Shown here: positions 15,964 to 26,631 of the stretch, piece by piece | How positions within the stretch are numbered: the stretch's first letter is position 1 | Layout of the letters: each line of letters begins with the position of its first letter | Source: a virus | Direction: 5' to 3' (one strand) | DNA: 56,001 nucleotides | Virus record (IMG/VR): IMGVR_UViG_3300032282_003292 | Span: 1-56,001 of that record | Notes under the pieces: generated by a model | Told to the model about the DNA's origin: nothing | What the model saw: only the letters and a program-made list of their open reading frames with translations | Databases searched by the model: none | Translations under genes and position numbers: made by a program

Positions 15964-18900
15964 TTAGATCTCCATTAACCACCAACCAATTTTTTCACTT
16001 GGAACTATAGTTTGACCTTCTGCGTTTGCACCAGCATATATTAATCCTAAAGCTGCATTTGGAGTATTTACAATCAATTCTCCTCCATTATGTAGTGCAA
16101 GATTAATTGAATTTGGAGCAGATGTATTACTAGAATCTGCTTGTATTGCAACTCCAGTGCTCGCTCTTATAATTAATTTAACATCATATTTTAAATTACC
16201 ACTCAAATCTACAAATCTTATCATATCACCATTAATTGGATTTGTTGGCAATTTAACATATAATGTGCTAATTGGATTTACAAAATAATTTATATTAGAT
16301 TTTAAAGTTCCGCCATCACCAGATAAAGTATTAATATAATCCCATCTTCTACCGCCAGAAGGAGTATTATATCCCGCAATTCCAGCAAAATCTATAGATC
16401 CAGAAGGATTTATACTATAATGATTATAATATTGTAATCTAGTAGTGCCATTATCAAACAAATCATCACTAGTTCTAGTGGGAGGACTAGTTCCCAAATT
16501 ACCACCAATAATTACTTTATAAGTATTTTCATCGGTACGTATATAAGAACCAGTTGCTGCGGCAGCACCAGCTACCCAAGGATCTCCTCTATTTACTCTA
16601 AGATTTCCGCCATTAACTAGTAATGAAGAATTAAATCTATTTGTTCCTTCTGTTGCCGTGCTTAAGAAATTACCATATATAGTTAGATTTCCAGTTCCAT
16701 TTTGTAAATACAATCTATTAGAAGATCCAGAAGAATCTTTTATGGTCAAATCACCACCATTCATGGTAACATGACCAAACTCAGAATTTACTGTCAATTT
16801 ATTATAACTAGAATTTTTACCTACATTTAAATTACCATAGATATTTGTTTTTCCTGTAGCACTATCCACAGAGAATGTTGTGGTTGATGTATCAGTATTA
16901 TAAGAATTTGTGATAATAGTACTATTTGCAACAAAATTAGATCCGCCAGCAGGAACTTCTGTTCCAGAGCCATATTTAAAATCTAATATTTTGGTTAAAA
17001 TATTATTTGTTTGAATATTTCCAGATCCTTGTAAGACTGCACTAATAGATAATCTATAATTATGAATAAATGTAGATGGTGGTTGTGGTGAAGTATATCC
17101 TATGGAATTAACTCCAGAAGTTCCAGGTAATCCAATGTAATTTCTTTGTATCACAGAACCAAAAGGAACTGTAGTAGAATTTGCATTAAATGAAGTTACT
17201 GTATTTGGAATTTCTGTGATCATCCACAATATATTTGGTTTCCCAGAAGTTCCAGAAACACTTAGATTTTCTAAACAAATTGTATAACTTGCTATAGTAT
17301 ATCCAGTAGGAAGTGTTCCAAAAGACCAAGATAATTGCGGGTTAGTCGTAAGACCAGTGGTATATGTAGTTCCATTAGTTATTTGAGCAGATGTAAATGT
17401 TCCTCCAGTTACTGTATTTGTAACTGCTTGAGTTACTGTAATTTGCCCATTATTAATTTTTAAATATTTGGAATTTTCAACTTCAGAACCATGTAATATT
17501 ACAGAATTATAAGAATCTATTTTTCCTTTTACTAAAGTATTGCCAGTTGTAGATTCCACATTAAATAATGTTACGGCAGAATTGCCTCCACCATCATTTA
17601 TATTTAATGATTGTATTTCACTCAATGCTTGATTTATAGATTCAATTTTAACTATTTCTGTACCGTCAATTCTTATGAAATCTCCAGAATTTAAAGATCC
17701 CCCAAATTCTGCTGTTTTAAGAACAGATACTGCTCCAGCAGTATTTGATCCCATAGGAGAAGTAATATAACTCACATTAGCAGATTTATCTAATCTCTTA
17801 ATAGGTGTTTTATCTGGATGAGTTCTTACAGTAGTTCCTTCAGCTCCACGTTCAACTTTAATTCTAATACCTTCTGCATCATTTATATTAAATAAATTAG
17901 TTAATTCAATTACACGCACGATTTCTGATTGGGAAGCATCAGTAGAACTCCTATCAATTAAAATATAAGATCCTAGAGTAATATCACTTGCAAATGGTAC
18001 TATATCCAAAGGAAGATATATGTTAGTACTTTGCCAATTTCCAGTACCTTGTGTATCTACAGCATTTCCAATAGAAACAGTTCTATAAACATCAATATTT
18101 AAGTTATCTGCATCACCAGCCAAATGAGAAGAAACTGGAGTATTAAATTGACCTCTTTTTACATTAAGTGCTCCAGTTCCTAAGCCACCATTCAATATAA
18201 TATTTCCTTCTATTTTTGCAGAACCTTTTACACCCAAACTATTGTTAATTGAAGTTTGACCAGAATCAGCTCCTAAACTTAATGTAGAAGCACCTCTAGC
18301 TATTGTAACATAAGATGGAGAAGAAGAATTAGACAAAAATTCAAAATATCTATTAAATGATGTTATTTTTCCAGTAGAACCAGAAACAAATCCAGATCCA
18401 ACTTCAATATCACCATCTACACGTAAAAGTCTATTTTTAATATTAAATAAACTGTTAGAATTTGAAAAAGCACCACCAACAATAACTGATGACAAATAAG
18501 AATTATTGTCATTTGGTACAGTACCTATCCTAACAGTAGAATTTTGAGAATTTTCATGTATTTTTAAAATACTATAAGTAGCATTAGATCCACTAACAAT
18601 ACTTTGTGAAAGTGCGCTATTTCCAATATTAATTAATTGGGCTTGAGTCGTAGTGTTTGCTAATTGCAAAGTACTAGCATTTTTTGCAAAAGTAATACTT
18701 GTTGGAGTATCAAATGCTACAATAGATGCACTCGTTGTATCTATTTTACTCGAAACTGTCAAATCTCCAATTACTTTCAATGGTCCACCAAAAAAGCTAT
18801 TACCACGAACAAAAAGATTTGATTTTCCAGAAAATGCCGCGTCTAATGCCAAATCTTCAACGCTAGCATTAATAGATACACGTCCTAAAGTACCAGTATA

Positions 18901-21900
18901 GGGATCTACAGGTAAAGTACTACTTACTCTAAATATTGAGGTATCATTAAGAGAAGCACTATTTCCACCAACAACTAAAGCATTATCTAAGTTGGTAGTT
19001 GTTTTTTGTTGCACTCCACCAGAAACAATAATGTTAGTGGTTTTTCCACTAATAATTGTATTACCAACTACATCTAAATTAGCTCTAGGAGCAGTTGTAT
19101 CTTCAATAAAGGCTGTTTTATATCCATCATCAGTAGCTCTAGCAAGAGTATTAATACCTAATTTATAATCTCCAAATATTTCTGTGCTGGTTCTTATTGA
19201 TTCTGATCCAATTATTCCAACTTCTTTCCAACTAGATCTGGATACTTCCATTTTATATGCAGATAACCAATTATATAATTGACCACTAGCAGGAACTGTT
19301 GGTATTGAAATTTTAAAGAATCCAAAATTTGAATTATAATCAGTTTGAAGAACAGTCCATGTTCCATTTAATGGAGCATGAGGAGTAAATCCAGAAATTC
19401 TAACTTGAGATCCAGGAGATATAAATTTATCAACATTTTTAATCCCAGTTACAAATGTTATTGTAACATAAATTCCATCACTGCTAACATTTTGAATGTC
19501 GCCATCAGCAATTTCTGTATAATAATTCGCATATATCCATCCTAAAGGACCAGAAAGACTAACTTCTTTACCTTTTAATAAAACATCTCCTGGTATTGGT
19601 TTGTAAAAATTACTGTATTGAATTATTTGATTTGCACTAAACTTACCAGTTTGATCTGGAGAAATATTAGTTGGTCCTTGAGATGATATAAAATGTGTTC
19701 TGAATGTATAAGGTTGTCCATTAACTTGAGATTGTTGCCTTGGGGAAATTGAGAAAATTGCAGCATTAACTCTATTTTTACTTAAAGTAATATCACCATC
19801 TTGATTATTTGGGTAATTAGTTCTTGATAATGATTGATCGTCATCAGAATTAACTGCACTATAAATCCTTAAAGGAACTCCTTCATTTGGTTCTACATTT
19901 ATTTCTACTGGATTATTGAATGTTGCATTTCCCTCTACAGTAATTCTATCATTAAAAGTTACTGGATCTGGGAAAGTAGTTACAATTCCACCAAGAGAAC
20001 CTTTATCTTCATCTATTGATTGCACCACACCAGCTTGTTCTAGGTATGTTTCTTCGCCAGTAATAGCGTTGATTTTACGGTTACCAATGTATAGGTCACC
20101 GTTAGAGTTTAGACCAGTATAGAATACTACCCCGCCATCTTCTTTTTTAGATTGTGCATAGAAATTTTGAGCATCCGCTAAAACAACATCTTGGCGTAAT
20201 GGGAAGCCAGTTGAATAGTTACCAGGACCAAAACCAAGATATTCGAATGTGTGATTACCAGAACGAGCAATAGATGGTCTGCGAAGTTCTACATATAATC
20301 TCTTTTCTGTTGGATAATCTGAATTTCCAGAAATAGGAATTCTTCTATTTTCAGCCCCCGAAGTAGCATTCCCAACTTGAGCTTCGATGATTGTAGATCC
20401 AGATGATGGATTTATAGTAGCAGTTACTAAATCTTCAGATTTAGTAAAAGTATTTCTATTTAATGGTGGTTGTGTTATTAATTCATATACAACTTCTTTA
20501 GTTTCACTTCTTTTAGAATCATCTGTATATACTAAACCATGTATATAATTATCAGCTACAGAAACAGTATTAGGAACATCATTATAACTAGATTTTATTT
20601 GTTTGAACCATACAGGATCATTTTTATAGTCTATTGGATATAATTGAGAAATTGGTTGTGAGAATTTATAATTTCTAAAATTAGTTCCAACTCCAGTTCC
20701 AGTTGGATATGGAGAAATATTTCCTTTAACACAAGTTAAATAATAAATTCCATCTTGCTGACCAGATATTCTTCTTTGAATTTGTTCAATATCAAAAATA
20801 TAAAAAGTATCTTCAATATCTCCAAGATCAGTAACACTTGTTATTTTATAAGAATTAGCTCCTATTGTTACAGTATCTCCTGGAACAACAGTATATACAT
20901 TAGCTCCATCAATTCTATAGAGAAAATCTTTTCTATTAGATTTATCTCTACCTAAAGAATCTCCAATACTATTTGGTTTTGTTAATAATGTTGCAGTTAC
21001 ACTTCCCTGGGTAAAAGTTGTGGTAATTGAAGAATCGTATTTAATTCCATCTCTAGAAACATTTTTAAGTAGTAAATAATAATTGGATCCATCAACAAAA
21101 TATCCTTGGACATTACCAGTTCCATTTGTCGTACCAGACCAAGTAATTGCATTAGATGAATCTGATAGATCTTTATTTGAAACAAATGTTCCATCTCCTC
21201 CAGAAGGAGCACTTATTTTTACGGCTACAAAATTTTCTCCTCTAATTCCATCCAAATTAATGTTGTGATCAAATACAGTTAATTCTAATCTGTTGGCTTG
21301 AGAAACAGAAACTATTCTTGCTGATTGAATGGAAAATGAAATTCCACTAGCAGTTTGAGAACTATTAATGATTGCAGGATTTAAATAAGGATCATAATTT
21401 GAAGTTACTCCATATGTTTGATTCAAAACAGTAGAAGTATATCCCAACCTTTCTTCTGGTTGTGCTGGATTCTCTATTTGAGCAACTGCAGGAGCATTTC
21501 CGATTGGTGTTAGTACAAATCTTTGAGGAACTAATCTTCTTTTTTCATCTGTTCTTAATTTAATAGTAAATCCATTCAGTGGATCACGAACTGTTTCCAA
21601 ATACTTAGGTATTACATAACGCAATCTATAGACCCTATCCCCATCAGATCTATCATCATTAACTCTATTAAACCAAGTATCTAAAGTTCTAATTTTATTA
21701 GCACTTGGTCCATAAGCATTGACATCATGAAATCTTGTTAAAATACTATTGGATCTTGGGCTACCGCCAGAAGATTCATCAGTAACTTGTAAATACCACA
21801 AGCCAGTGGTGTTTGTATTATCTCTATACGATGGATCAAATCTTAATGGACTTAATCTTTTATTTGCATAAACGTAAAAATTACCACCGCCATTAAAAGT

Positions 21901-24900
21901 TAATGCATTTCCAGAAATTGCATCAGCATAAGTATTATGCACTGTGAATTGATTAGGAGCTACATATTTAACATAATAAAATCTATTTGTTTGTATAACA
22001 CCAGTTCCAGTTATTGATGGTAAAGTAGATCCTTGTATGTCAGAAGCTACACTGAAAAATACTCTTTGAGGAGTAATAGAAGCATTAGGAACATCAAAAA
22101 TATGATTAGTATCAGTAGTAATTATTTGCGAAGCTCCGCCAACAAAATTACACGTATACTTATGTAAATCATAAACTTCATCTAAAATATATTGATGAAC
22201 TTCTATTTCCACATTAGTGTCAATTGCATCAGTTTCTGAAGAATATATGTATATTCCAGCAGTTGCATTTTCTTTAGTTGCTGCCAAAAGTAATTTTGTT
22301 TGTGCTGTCCCATTGAAAGACGAAGTTCCAGAAAAATCATATGGTTGAGTAGTTCTTCCAGGAGCAATAACATAATATGTTTGATTTGGTTCAAATCCTT
22401 TTGGCAATCTAATTAATTTTTTGTTTGGATTTGTGCCAGATTTTGCTCTAGGTACAAGTCTTACTGGTGTTCCAGTTTCAAATTGATGTGGATCTGTATT
22501 TCCATTTCCCGTATTAATTGTAAATAAAGTAGCTCTCTTATATTGAGAATTTAATCCACCTGGATCTAATGTAGATAAAGAAGCTTTATATACAGTAAAA
22601 CCTGTTGGTGTTAGAGTAGAATAACATGTACCTGTATCTAATTTAACATATATTTTTTCTTGATTTCTAGCACCCAATCTATAACCAGTTACACTTGCAG
22701 CTGGTTTAATGTTAGGATCATTTGCAGTATCTACACCAAGATAAAGTTTTGTGTGATTACTTTCACCTCTAGATGCAGGAATATTTAAAGTATAATATTG
22801 TATTTTAGTTTGATTTGTTTCCTTGACGACTTTAGGTGGAATAATATCCGTTATGTATCCACCCTTATCTTGATTAAATGCAAACCCCTTAAATCCTTTT
22901 GCGTGTAAAGAAGTATTACCAAAGTTAGAGTTTGAGTTGGTGATAGACATATCACCTCCACTTTCCATCAAGAAGTGATCATGAAAACCAACAGCAAAAA
23001 CAGAAACGCACTGAATAAATGAGTCATCAGAAGCGCGAATGTGGAAGTTTCTCCAATCATCTTTCCAATAAGAATCGCCTTTGGTGTGATAAGGTACTGA
23101 AGCAAATGCACTAGTTAAAGGTGCTTGATTCCAAGTATTAGTAAATTCATCGTAGCGAATAAAAGCACGATCATCTTTTTGAAGTGAAACACCAGTATAC
23201 TGAGCAACAACCATTGATTTGAATCCAGTTGCTTTGGATCCATCCGCCCACATACCACAAATACCCCACGTAGAACGAATAGAGCAGTTGAATACATATG
23301 GAGAGGCAGATTCTACAGAGTCAATTTCTGCTTGAGATACTGCATTAGAATTCAATCCATTTGTAATATAATATGTTGTATTATTAACAAGAGCATTATT
23401 GCCCATTTCACTTATAGTAGCATCTACTTCATATTCAAATATTCTTGGATTTTGTGCATCCAAAGCAGTTACTTTAAATGTTCCATTTAAAGTATCACTC
23501 AATCCAGTATTTAAAATAGCAATATATTGATCAATAAAGTAACCATGATCAATTTTTGTGGTTACAATTGCTCTAGTTTTACCAGATACCTCAATTAATT
23601 TTATACTTTCAATTCTTCTAGTATCGGAAAGTGGACCCACAATTCTATTTTCTTGTACGAGAGATTCAAATTCCCCATCATCAATTTCTGGCTGGAATCT
23701 AGAAAAAGCTCTACCAACTTTTTCATAATAATTATCAAGCTCTTCTGTATCCGCATATTCCATAATACAAATTTTATGGTGCGAATATTCAGGAATTGCT
23801 TTTTGAATACTATTATTATATTGATAATATACTTTACCTACTCTAGCTACTTCATCATATAAAGGAGAATTTGCGGACAAATCTCCATCTTTAATAGTAA
23901 ATTGCCATAAATAACAACCACCAGTTAAATTGAATACAGAAGTTCTTGGTTGAGTTGAATCTGCTGGATCTGGTACATATAATGGACGCACAACAGTTCT
24001 GCGAAGATCATATCCAATTAAAGAACATCCTCTAGGTACAATAGCGCCACCAGTGGAAGCATTAAATTTATATAAAACGTTATTGGGATTCGAAAGATCA
24101 AGGATTGAATTATCAGTCCATTCTTCCAATGCTTTGTTATAATTAAATATAGGAACATCACCAGTAACAGTAATTGCATTGAAATATGAAACTACATCGT
24201 TTGCCGTAGTTTTTGTCAATGCAGTTGTTACAATAGCAATTAATGTGGTGATTGTATTTTGTACATCAACACAAGATAAAGAATTTCCTGATGGAGATAC
24301 TGGTTGAATTGGTCCAGTGCCACCATATTCCGAAGGACCTGCTTGTAAAGTCAAATCTTTAGAATATAATTGATTAGTAACCGCTTTTTTCATCATATCT
24401 CTAGCGGCATTAAATGCAAATGTCGCTTGAGTTACTTCACCAATCAACCCATTGGTCAATGGTAAATTATTTGAACCAAAATAAGCTCTGGCAGCTTGAA
24501 CTGAGTTGCTATTTCCACCAGATTTTAGATCAGAAATTACAGCATCAACAATATAACCAATATCTCTCTTACAAATAGATTCTCCATCTCCTAAAGGAGG
24601 AGCAGACTCTTCTACAATTCCAGAAAGATTGCCAGTAGTAAGAGTAGTTGTTACAATAGTGGTTAAATTGTCAATAAAAGTTCTTACATTAGCACAAGAA
24701 TTAACACTAATATTAGATCCAGTAGCACTATCAGCGGTTATTGATGTATCTTTATAAGTAAGCTGATTAGTTACAGCTTTTCTCATTTCATTTCTAGCTG
24801 TTTCAAAAGCAGCATTTGATTGACTTACTTCACCTTCTAATGAAGCATCTATCCAATCATCGCCAGTAGAATTGAAATAATTTCTTAAAAATTTAACTGT

Positions 24901-25518
24901 ATATGTGTTTCCACCGCCAAGAAGTACATCAAGAGAAACTGCATCTATAAAATATCCAATATCTCTTTTGCATTTAGTTTCTAAATTTGCTGGTGCTGGA
25001 GATGGAGGATTAGCAGATACGGTAGCATATGCAGTGTTTATAATATCTGCTCTATTTTTTTGAATTAAACGATATGAATCAAAATATCTAGATTTGTCAG
25101 TAGTTACTCCATCACCAGGGGGTATCCAATTATTACCCCACGTAGATTCGTTATATTCAATGGCAATTTGACCATAGGCACGATCAACAATTTCTTGATA
25201 ATTAGCTTCAATTAAATTAGACGCATCATAATAACGCTGAATTGGATTAACAATATTTACAGATCCTGGTCTATTATCAATATAATGATTACCAGGCATC
25301 AACATGATGCTGAATTGATCAAATCTATCGTTGCCCTTTCCTGGCAAATATGAATATCTTGCTACTTCAATAAAAGCTCTTTGAATAGTTTTAAAAGGTC
25401 TTAAGGGAGAATTTCCCCTATTATCAAGTTCATCTGTAGCGTTAAAATCATCTGGTGATACATATAGATATTTTCCAGTTTTACTTGAATAGAGATTATC
25501 AAGTCTTGTAAGAGACAT
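15964..25518 (-). CDS. Giant virion structural / tail fibre protein, 3184 aa
   Basis: One uninterrupted frame. The N-terminus (MSLTRLDNLYSSKTGKYLYV, then PFKTIQRAFIEVARYSYLPG and IMLMPGNHYIDN) looks like a right-handed beta-helix virion protein known from T4-like cyanophages. Residues about 178-290 and 314-440 are a duplicated insert, each starting CKRDIGY and containing KAVTNQL. Residues about 650-850 are rich in aromatic and Asp residues. A long beta-rich stalk follows with repeated GN.TF/V.G modules. Residues about 2728-2829 are a PEBP-like domain (LSWSFGTLPTGYTIASY, YTSPQPPSTFIHNYRLSI). A T4-type late promoter lies just upstream. It probably forms a long fibre or baseplate-attached spike. 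Confidence 0.75.
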   Translation of the reverse strand: MSLTRLDNLYSSKTGKYLYVSPDDFNATDELDNRGNSPLRPFKTIQRAFIEVARYSYLPGKGNDRFDQFSIMLMPGNHYIDNRPGSVNIVNPIQRYYDASNLIEANYQEIVDRAYGQIAIEYNESTWGNNWIPPGDGVTTDKSRYFDSYRLIQKNRADIINTAYATVSANPPSPAPANLETKCKRDIGYFIDAVSLDVLLGGGNTYTVKFLRNYFNSTGDDWIDASLEGEVSQSNAAFETARNEMRKAVTNQLTYKDTSITADSATGSNISVNSCANVRTFIDNLTTIVTTTLTTGNLSGIVEESAPPLGDGESICKRDIGYIVDAVISDLKSGGNSNSVQAARAYFGSNNLPLTNGLIGEVTQATFAFNAARDMMKKAVTNQLYSKDLTLQAGPSEYGGTGPIQPVSPSGNSLSCVDVQNTITTLIAIVTTALTKTTANDVVSYFNAITVTGDVPIFNYNKALEEWTDNSILDLSNPNNVLYKFNASTGGAIVPRGCSLIGYDLRRTVVRPLYVPDPADSTQPRTSVFNLTGGCYLWQFTIKDGDLSANSPLYDEVARVGKVYYQYNNSIQKAIPEYSHHKICIMEYADTEELDNYYEKVGRAFSRFQPEIDDGEFESLVQENRIVGPLSDTRRIESIKLIEVSGKTRAIVTTKIDHGYFIDQYIAILNTGLSDTLNGTFKVTALDAQNPRIFEYEVDATISEMGNNALVNNTTYYITNGLNSNAVSQAEIDSVESASPYVFNCSIRSTWGICGMWADGSKATGFKSMVVAQYTGVSLQKDDRAFIRYDEFTNTWNQAPLTSAFASVPYHTKGDSYWKDDWRNFHIRASDDSFIQCVSVFAVGFHDHFLMESGGDMSITNSNSNFGNTSLHAKGFKGFAFNQDKGGYITDIIPPKVVKETNQTKIQYYTLNIPASRGESNHTKLYLGVDTANDPNIKPAASVTGYRLGARNQEKIYVKLDTGTCYSTLTPTGFTVYKASLSTLDPGGLNSQYKRATLFTINTGNGNTDPHQFETGTPVRLVPRAKSGTNPNKKLIRLPKGFEPNQTYYVIAPGRTTQPYDFSGTSSFNGTAQTKLLLAATKENATAGIYIYSSETDAIDTNVEIEVHQYILDEVYDLHKYTCNFVGGASQIITTDTNHIFDVPNASITPQRVFFSVASDIQGSTLPSITGTGVIQTNRFYYVKYVAPNQFTVHNTYADAISGNALTFNGGGNFYVYANKRLSPLRFDPSYRDNTNTTGLWYLQVTDESSGGSPRSNSILTRFHDVNAYGPSANKIRTLDTWFNRVNDDRSDGDRVYRLRYVIPKYLETVRDPLNGFTIKLRTDEKRRLVPQRFVLTPIGNAPAVAQIENPAQPEERLGYTSTVLNQTYGVTSNYDPYLNPAIINSSQTASGISFSIQSARIVSVSQANRLELTVFDHNINLDGIRGENFVAVKISAPSGGDGTFVSNKDLSDSSNAITWSGTTNGTGNVQGYFVDGSNYYLLLKNVSRDGIKYDSSITTTFTQGSVTATLLTKPNSIGDSLGRDKSNRKDFLYRIDGANVYTVVPGDTVTIGANSYKITSVTDLGDIEDTFYIFDIEQIQRRISGQQDGIYYLTCVKGNISPYPTGTGVGTNFRNYKFSQPISQLYPIDYKNDPVWFKQIKSSYNDVPNTVSVADNYIHGLVYTDDSKRSETKEVVYELITQPPLNRNTFTKSEDLVTATINPSSGSTIIEAQVGNATSGAENRRIPISGNSDYPTEKRLYVELRRPSIARSGNHTFEYLGFGPGNYSTGFPLRQDVVLADAQNFYAQSKKEDGGVVFYTGLNSNGDLYIGNRKINAITGEETYLEQAGVVQSIDEDKGSLGGIVTTFPDPVTFNDRITVEGNATFNNPVEINVEPNEGVPLRIYSAVNSDDDQSLSRTNYPNNQDGDITLSKNRVNAAIFSISPRQQSQVNGQPYTFRTHFISSQGPTNISPDQTGKFSANQIIQYSNFYKPIPGDVLLKGKEVSLSGPLGWIYANYYTEIADGDIQNVSSDGIYVTITFVTGIKNVDKFISPGSQVRISGFTPHAPLNGTWTVLQTDYNSNFGFFKISIPTVPASGQLYNWLSAYKMEVSRSSWKEVGIIGSESIRTSTEIFGDYKLGINTLARATDDGYKTAFIEDTTAPRANLDVVGNTIISGKTTNIIVSGGVQQKTTTNLDNALVVGGNSASLNDTSIFRVSSTLPVDPYTGTLGRVSINASVEDLALDAAFSGKSNLFVRGNSFFGGPLKVIGDLTVSSKIDTTSASIVAFDTPTSITFAKNASTLQLANTTTQAQLINIGNSALSQSIVSGSNATYSILKIHENSQNSTVRIGTVPNDNNSYLSSVIVGGAFSNSNSLFNIKNRLLRVDGDIEVGSGFVSGSTGKITSFNRYFEFLSNSSSPSYVTIARGASTLSLGADSGQTSINNSLGVKGSAKIEGNIILNGGLGTGALNVKRGQFNTPVSSHLAGDADNLNIDVYRTVSIGNAVDTQGTGNWQSTNIYLPLDIVPFASDITLGSYILIDRSSTDASQSEIVRVIELTNLFNINDAEGIRIKVERGAEGTTVRTHPDKTPIKRLDKSANVSYITSPMGSNTAGAVSVLKTAEFGGSLNSGDFIRIDGTEIVKIESINQALSEIQSLNINDGGGNSAVTLFNVESTTGNTLVKGKIDSYNSVILHGSEVENSKYLKINNGQITVTQAVTNTVTGGTFTSAQITNGTTYTTGLTTNPQLSWSFGTLPTGYTIASYTICLENLSVSGTSGKPNILWMITEIPNTVTSFNANSTTVPFGSVIQRNYIGLPGTSGVNSIGYTSPQPPSTFIHNYRLSISAVLQGSGNIQTNNILTKILDFKYGSGTEVPAGGSNFVANSTIITNSYNTDTSTTTFSVDSATGKTNIYGNLNVGKNSSYNKLTVNSEFGHVTMNGGDLTIKDSSGSSNRLYLQNGTGNLTIYGNFLSTATEGTNRFNSSLLVNGGNLRVNRGDPWVAGAAAATGSYIRTDENTYKVIIGGNLGTSPPTRTSDDLFDNGTTRLQYYNHYSINPSGSIDFAGIAGYNTPSGGRRWDYINTLSGDGGTLKSNINYFVNPISTLYVKLPTNPINGDMIRFVDLSGNLKYDVKLIIRASTGVAIQADSSNTSAPNSINLALHNGGELIVNTPNAALGLIYAGANAEGQTIVPSEKIGWWLMEI

Positions 25519-25554
25519 AATTACTCAAACCTATGGTGTGCTTCTTCTTCAATA

Positions 25555-25562
25555 TATTTATA
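25555..25562 (-). promoter_or_regulatory. T4-type late promoter for the giant fibre gene
   Basis: Perfect TATAAATA on the minus strand, the T4-family late promoter element recognised by gp55/gp33/sliding-clamp-modified polymerase. It lies 36 nt before the ATG at 25518, giving a leader of roughly 25 nt and placing the fibre operon in the late class. Confidence 0.75.
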
Positions 25563-25565
25563 CAA

Positions 25566-25592
25566 CAAATCCTCCCCTGAAAGGAGGATTTG
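25566..25592 (-). terminator. Ten-base-pair hairpin between tRNA-Tyr and the late fibre operon
   Basis: CAAATCCTCC pairs perfectly with GGAGGATTTG around a 7-nt loop. On the minus strand it is followed by a short T/G-rich stretch rather than a pure T run, so it may be a weak terminator, an RNA 3'-end stabiliser for the tRNA transcript, or a processing site. The late promoter sits immediately after it. Confidence 0.5.
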
Positions 25593-25631
25593 AGGCACAC
25601 GGAAGGGGTTGATTCTTGGCAGTATCGCCAA

Positions 25632-25713
25632 TGGGCAGGGAGGGATTTGAACCCCCGTAGGCAGAGCCAAACGGTTTACAGCCGTTCTCCATTAACCACT
25701 CGGACACCTACCC
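25632..25713 (-). tRNA. tRNA-Tyr (GTA)
   Basis: Acceptor GGGTAGG pairs with CCTGCCC (one T-G wobble), discriminator A. The anticodon arm is AACGG-CTGTAAA-CCGTT with anticodon GTA. The long variable arm is typical of bacterial tRNA-Tyr, and the T-loop is TTCAAAT. CCA is not encoded. Total 82 nt. Confidence 0.9.
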
Positions 25714-25723
25714 AAGTTAACTC

Positions 25724-26506
25724 TTAAGAGAAAATAATTTTTTGAAGTGAAGTAACAATATAAACAATACCAATAAAACAAACCGAAAAACCAAAAATAA
25801 TTTTCAGCAATCTGTCAGGAAGATATGGCGATAATAATGCACCAATTTGAGCGCCAATCAATGTACCACTTACACTAAAAATTAAAATATCAAAATTGAT
25901 ATTACCTAATTTTAAATTTATCAAAGTAATTAACCAATCACCAAGAGCTTCAATTACAATAGCAGAAGCATTTGCTCGTTTAGTTTCAAGATTACCTTGT
26001 TGCTCAAACAATGGTTGATGTATTTCTGCAATACCAGTGCCAGTGCAAGCAGATCCTATTCCCGCAAAAAATTGTTTAATTCGACTTGGAATTGTCGAAA
26101 GTGCTTTAAGATCTGCCAAATAAGAATTGCCAAAATGATTAAAATATGCAAGATAAAGTTGATATGATGCAATTGAAAAAATTACAAGACCAACCGTAAG
26201 ACGCAAATATTGTTTAGGCAAATGCAAAAATATAAAAATACCAGAAATAACGCCAGCTAGAACAAAAGGTATTACTTTTTTAACTGCAGAAATATCAATT
26301 TTATTCATAAAATAATAACGTACCGCACCACTGGTCATCCCAATAGTTTCAGTTGCAATTCCTGTTGCAATTGATTGTGCAATAGGAACTTTTAAAACAA
26401 AATTAAAAAATGGTTGAAATAAAACACCACCAGAAAATCCAGAAGCATTTGCAAGAATAGCAACAATAATTGCTACGGGAAATACATACCAATATTCAAA
26501 TGTCAT
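25724..26506 (-). CDS. TauE/SafE-family membrane permease, 260 aa
   Basis: A polytopic membrane protein with about seven or eight hydrophobic helices. Two Gly-rich repeat halves have the TauE/SafE look: N-terminal ANASGFSGGVLFQPFFNFVL and IATGIATETIGMTSGAVRY, and C-terminal GTGIAEIHQPLFEQQGNLE with SGTLIGAQIGALLSPYL. The family contains putative exporters of sulfite, sulfoacetate or other organosulfonates. The gene sits between tRNA-Asn and tRNA-Tyr, so it is a probable auxiliary metabolic cargo gene. The transported substrate and whether it serves sulfur or another anion cannot be read from sequence. Confidence 0.75.
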   Translation of the reverse strand: MTFEYWYVFPVAIIVAILANASGFSGGVLFQPFFNFVLKVPIAQSIATGIATETIGMTSGAVRYYFMNKIDISAVKKVIPFVLAGVISGIFIFLHLPKQYLRLTVGLVIFSIASYQLYLAYFNHFGNSYLADLKALSTIPSRIKQFFAGIGSACTGTGIAEIHQPLFEQQGNLETKRANASAIVIEALGDWLITLINLKLGNINFDILIFSVSGTLIGAQIGALLSPYLPDRLLKIIFGFSVCFIGIVYIVTSLQKIIFS

Positions 26507-26553
26507 ATTTTTTTATATATCAATAAATGAGAATAATTTATCTTTTACTCAAA

Positions 26554-26625
26554 CTGCCCCGACTGGATTCGAACCAGTAACCTTGGAGTTAACAGCTCCC
26601 TGCACTGCCGTTGTGCTACAGGGCA
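26554..26625 (-). tRNA. tRNA-Asn (GTT)
   Basis: Acceptor TGCCCTG pairs with CGGGGCA (one T-G wobble), discriminator G as usual for tRNA-Asn. The D-arm is GCACAACGGCAGTGC. The anticodon loop is CTGTTAA with anticodon GTT; the outermost anticodon-stem pair is mismatched (G-A). T-arm ACTGG-TTCGAAT-CCAGT. Total 72 nt, CCA not encoded. Confidence 0.9.
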
Positions 26626-26631
26626 ATAAAA

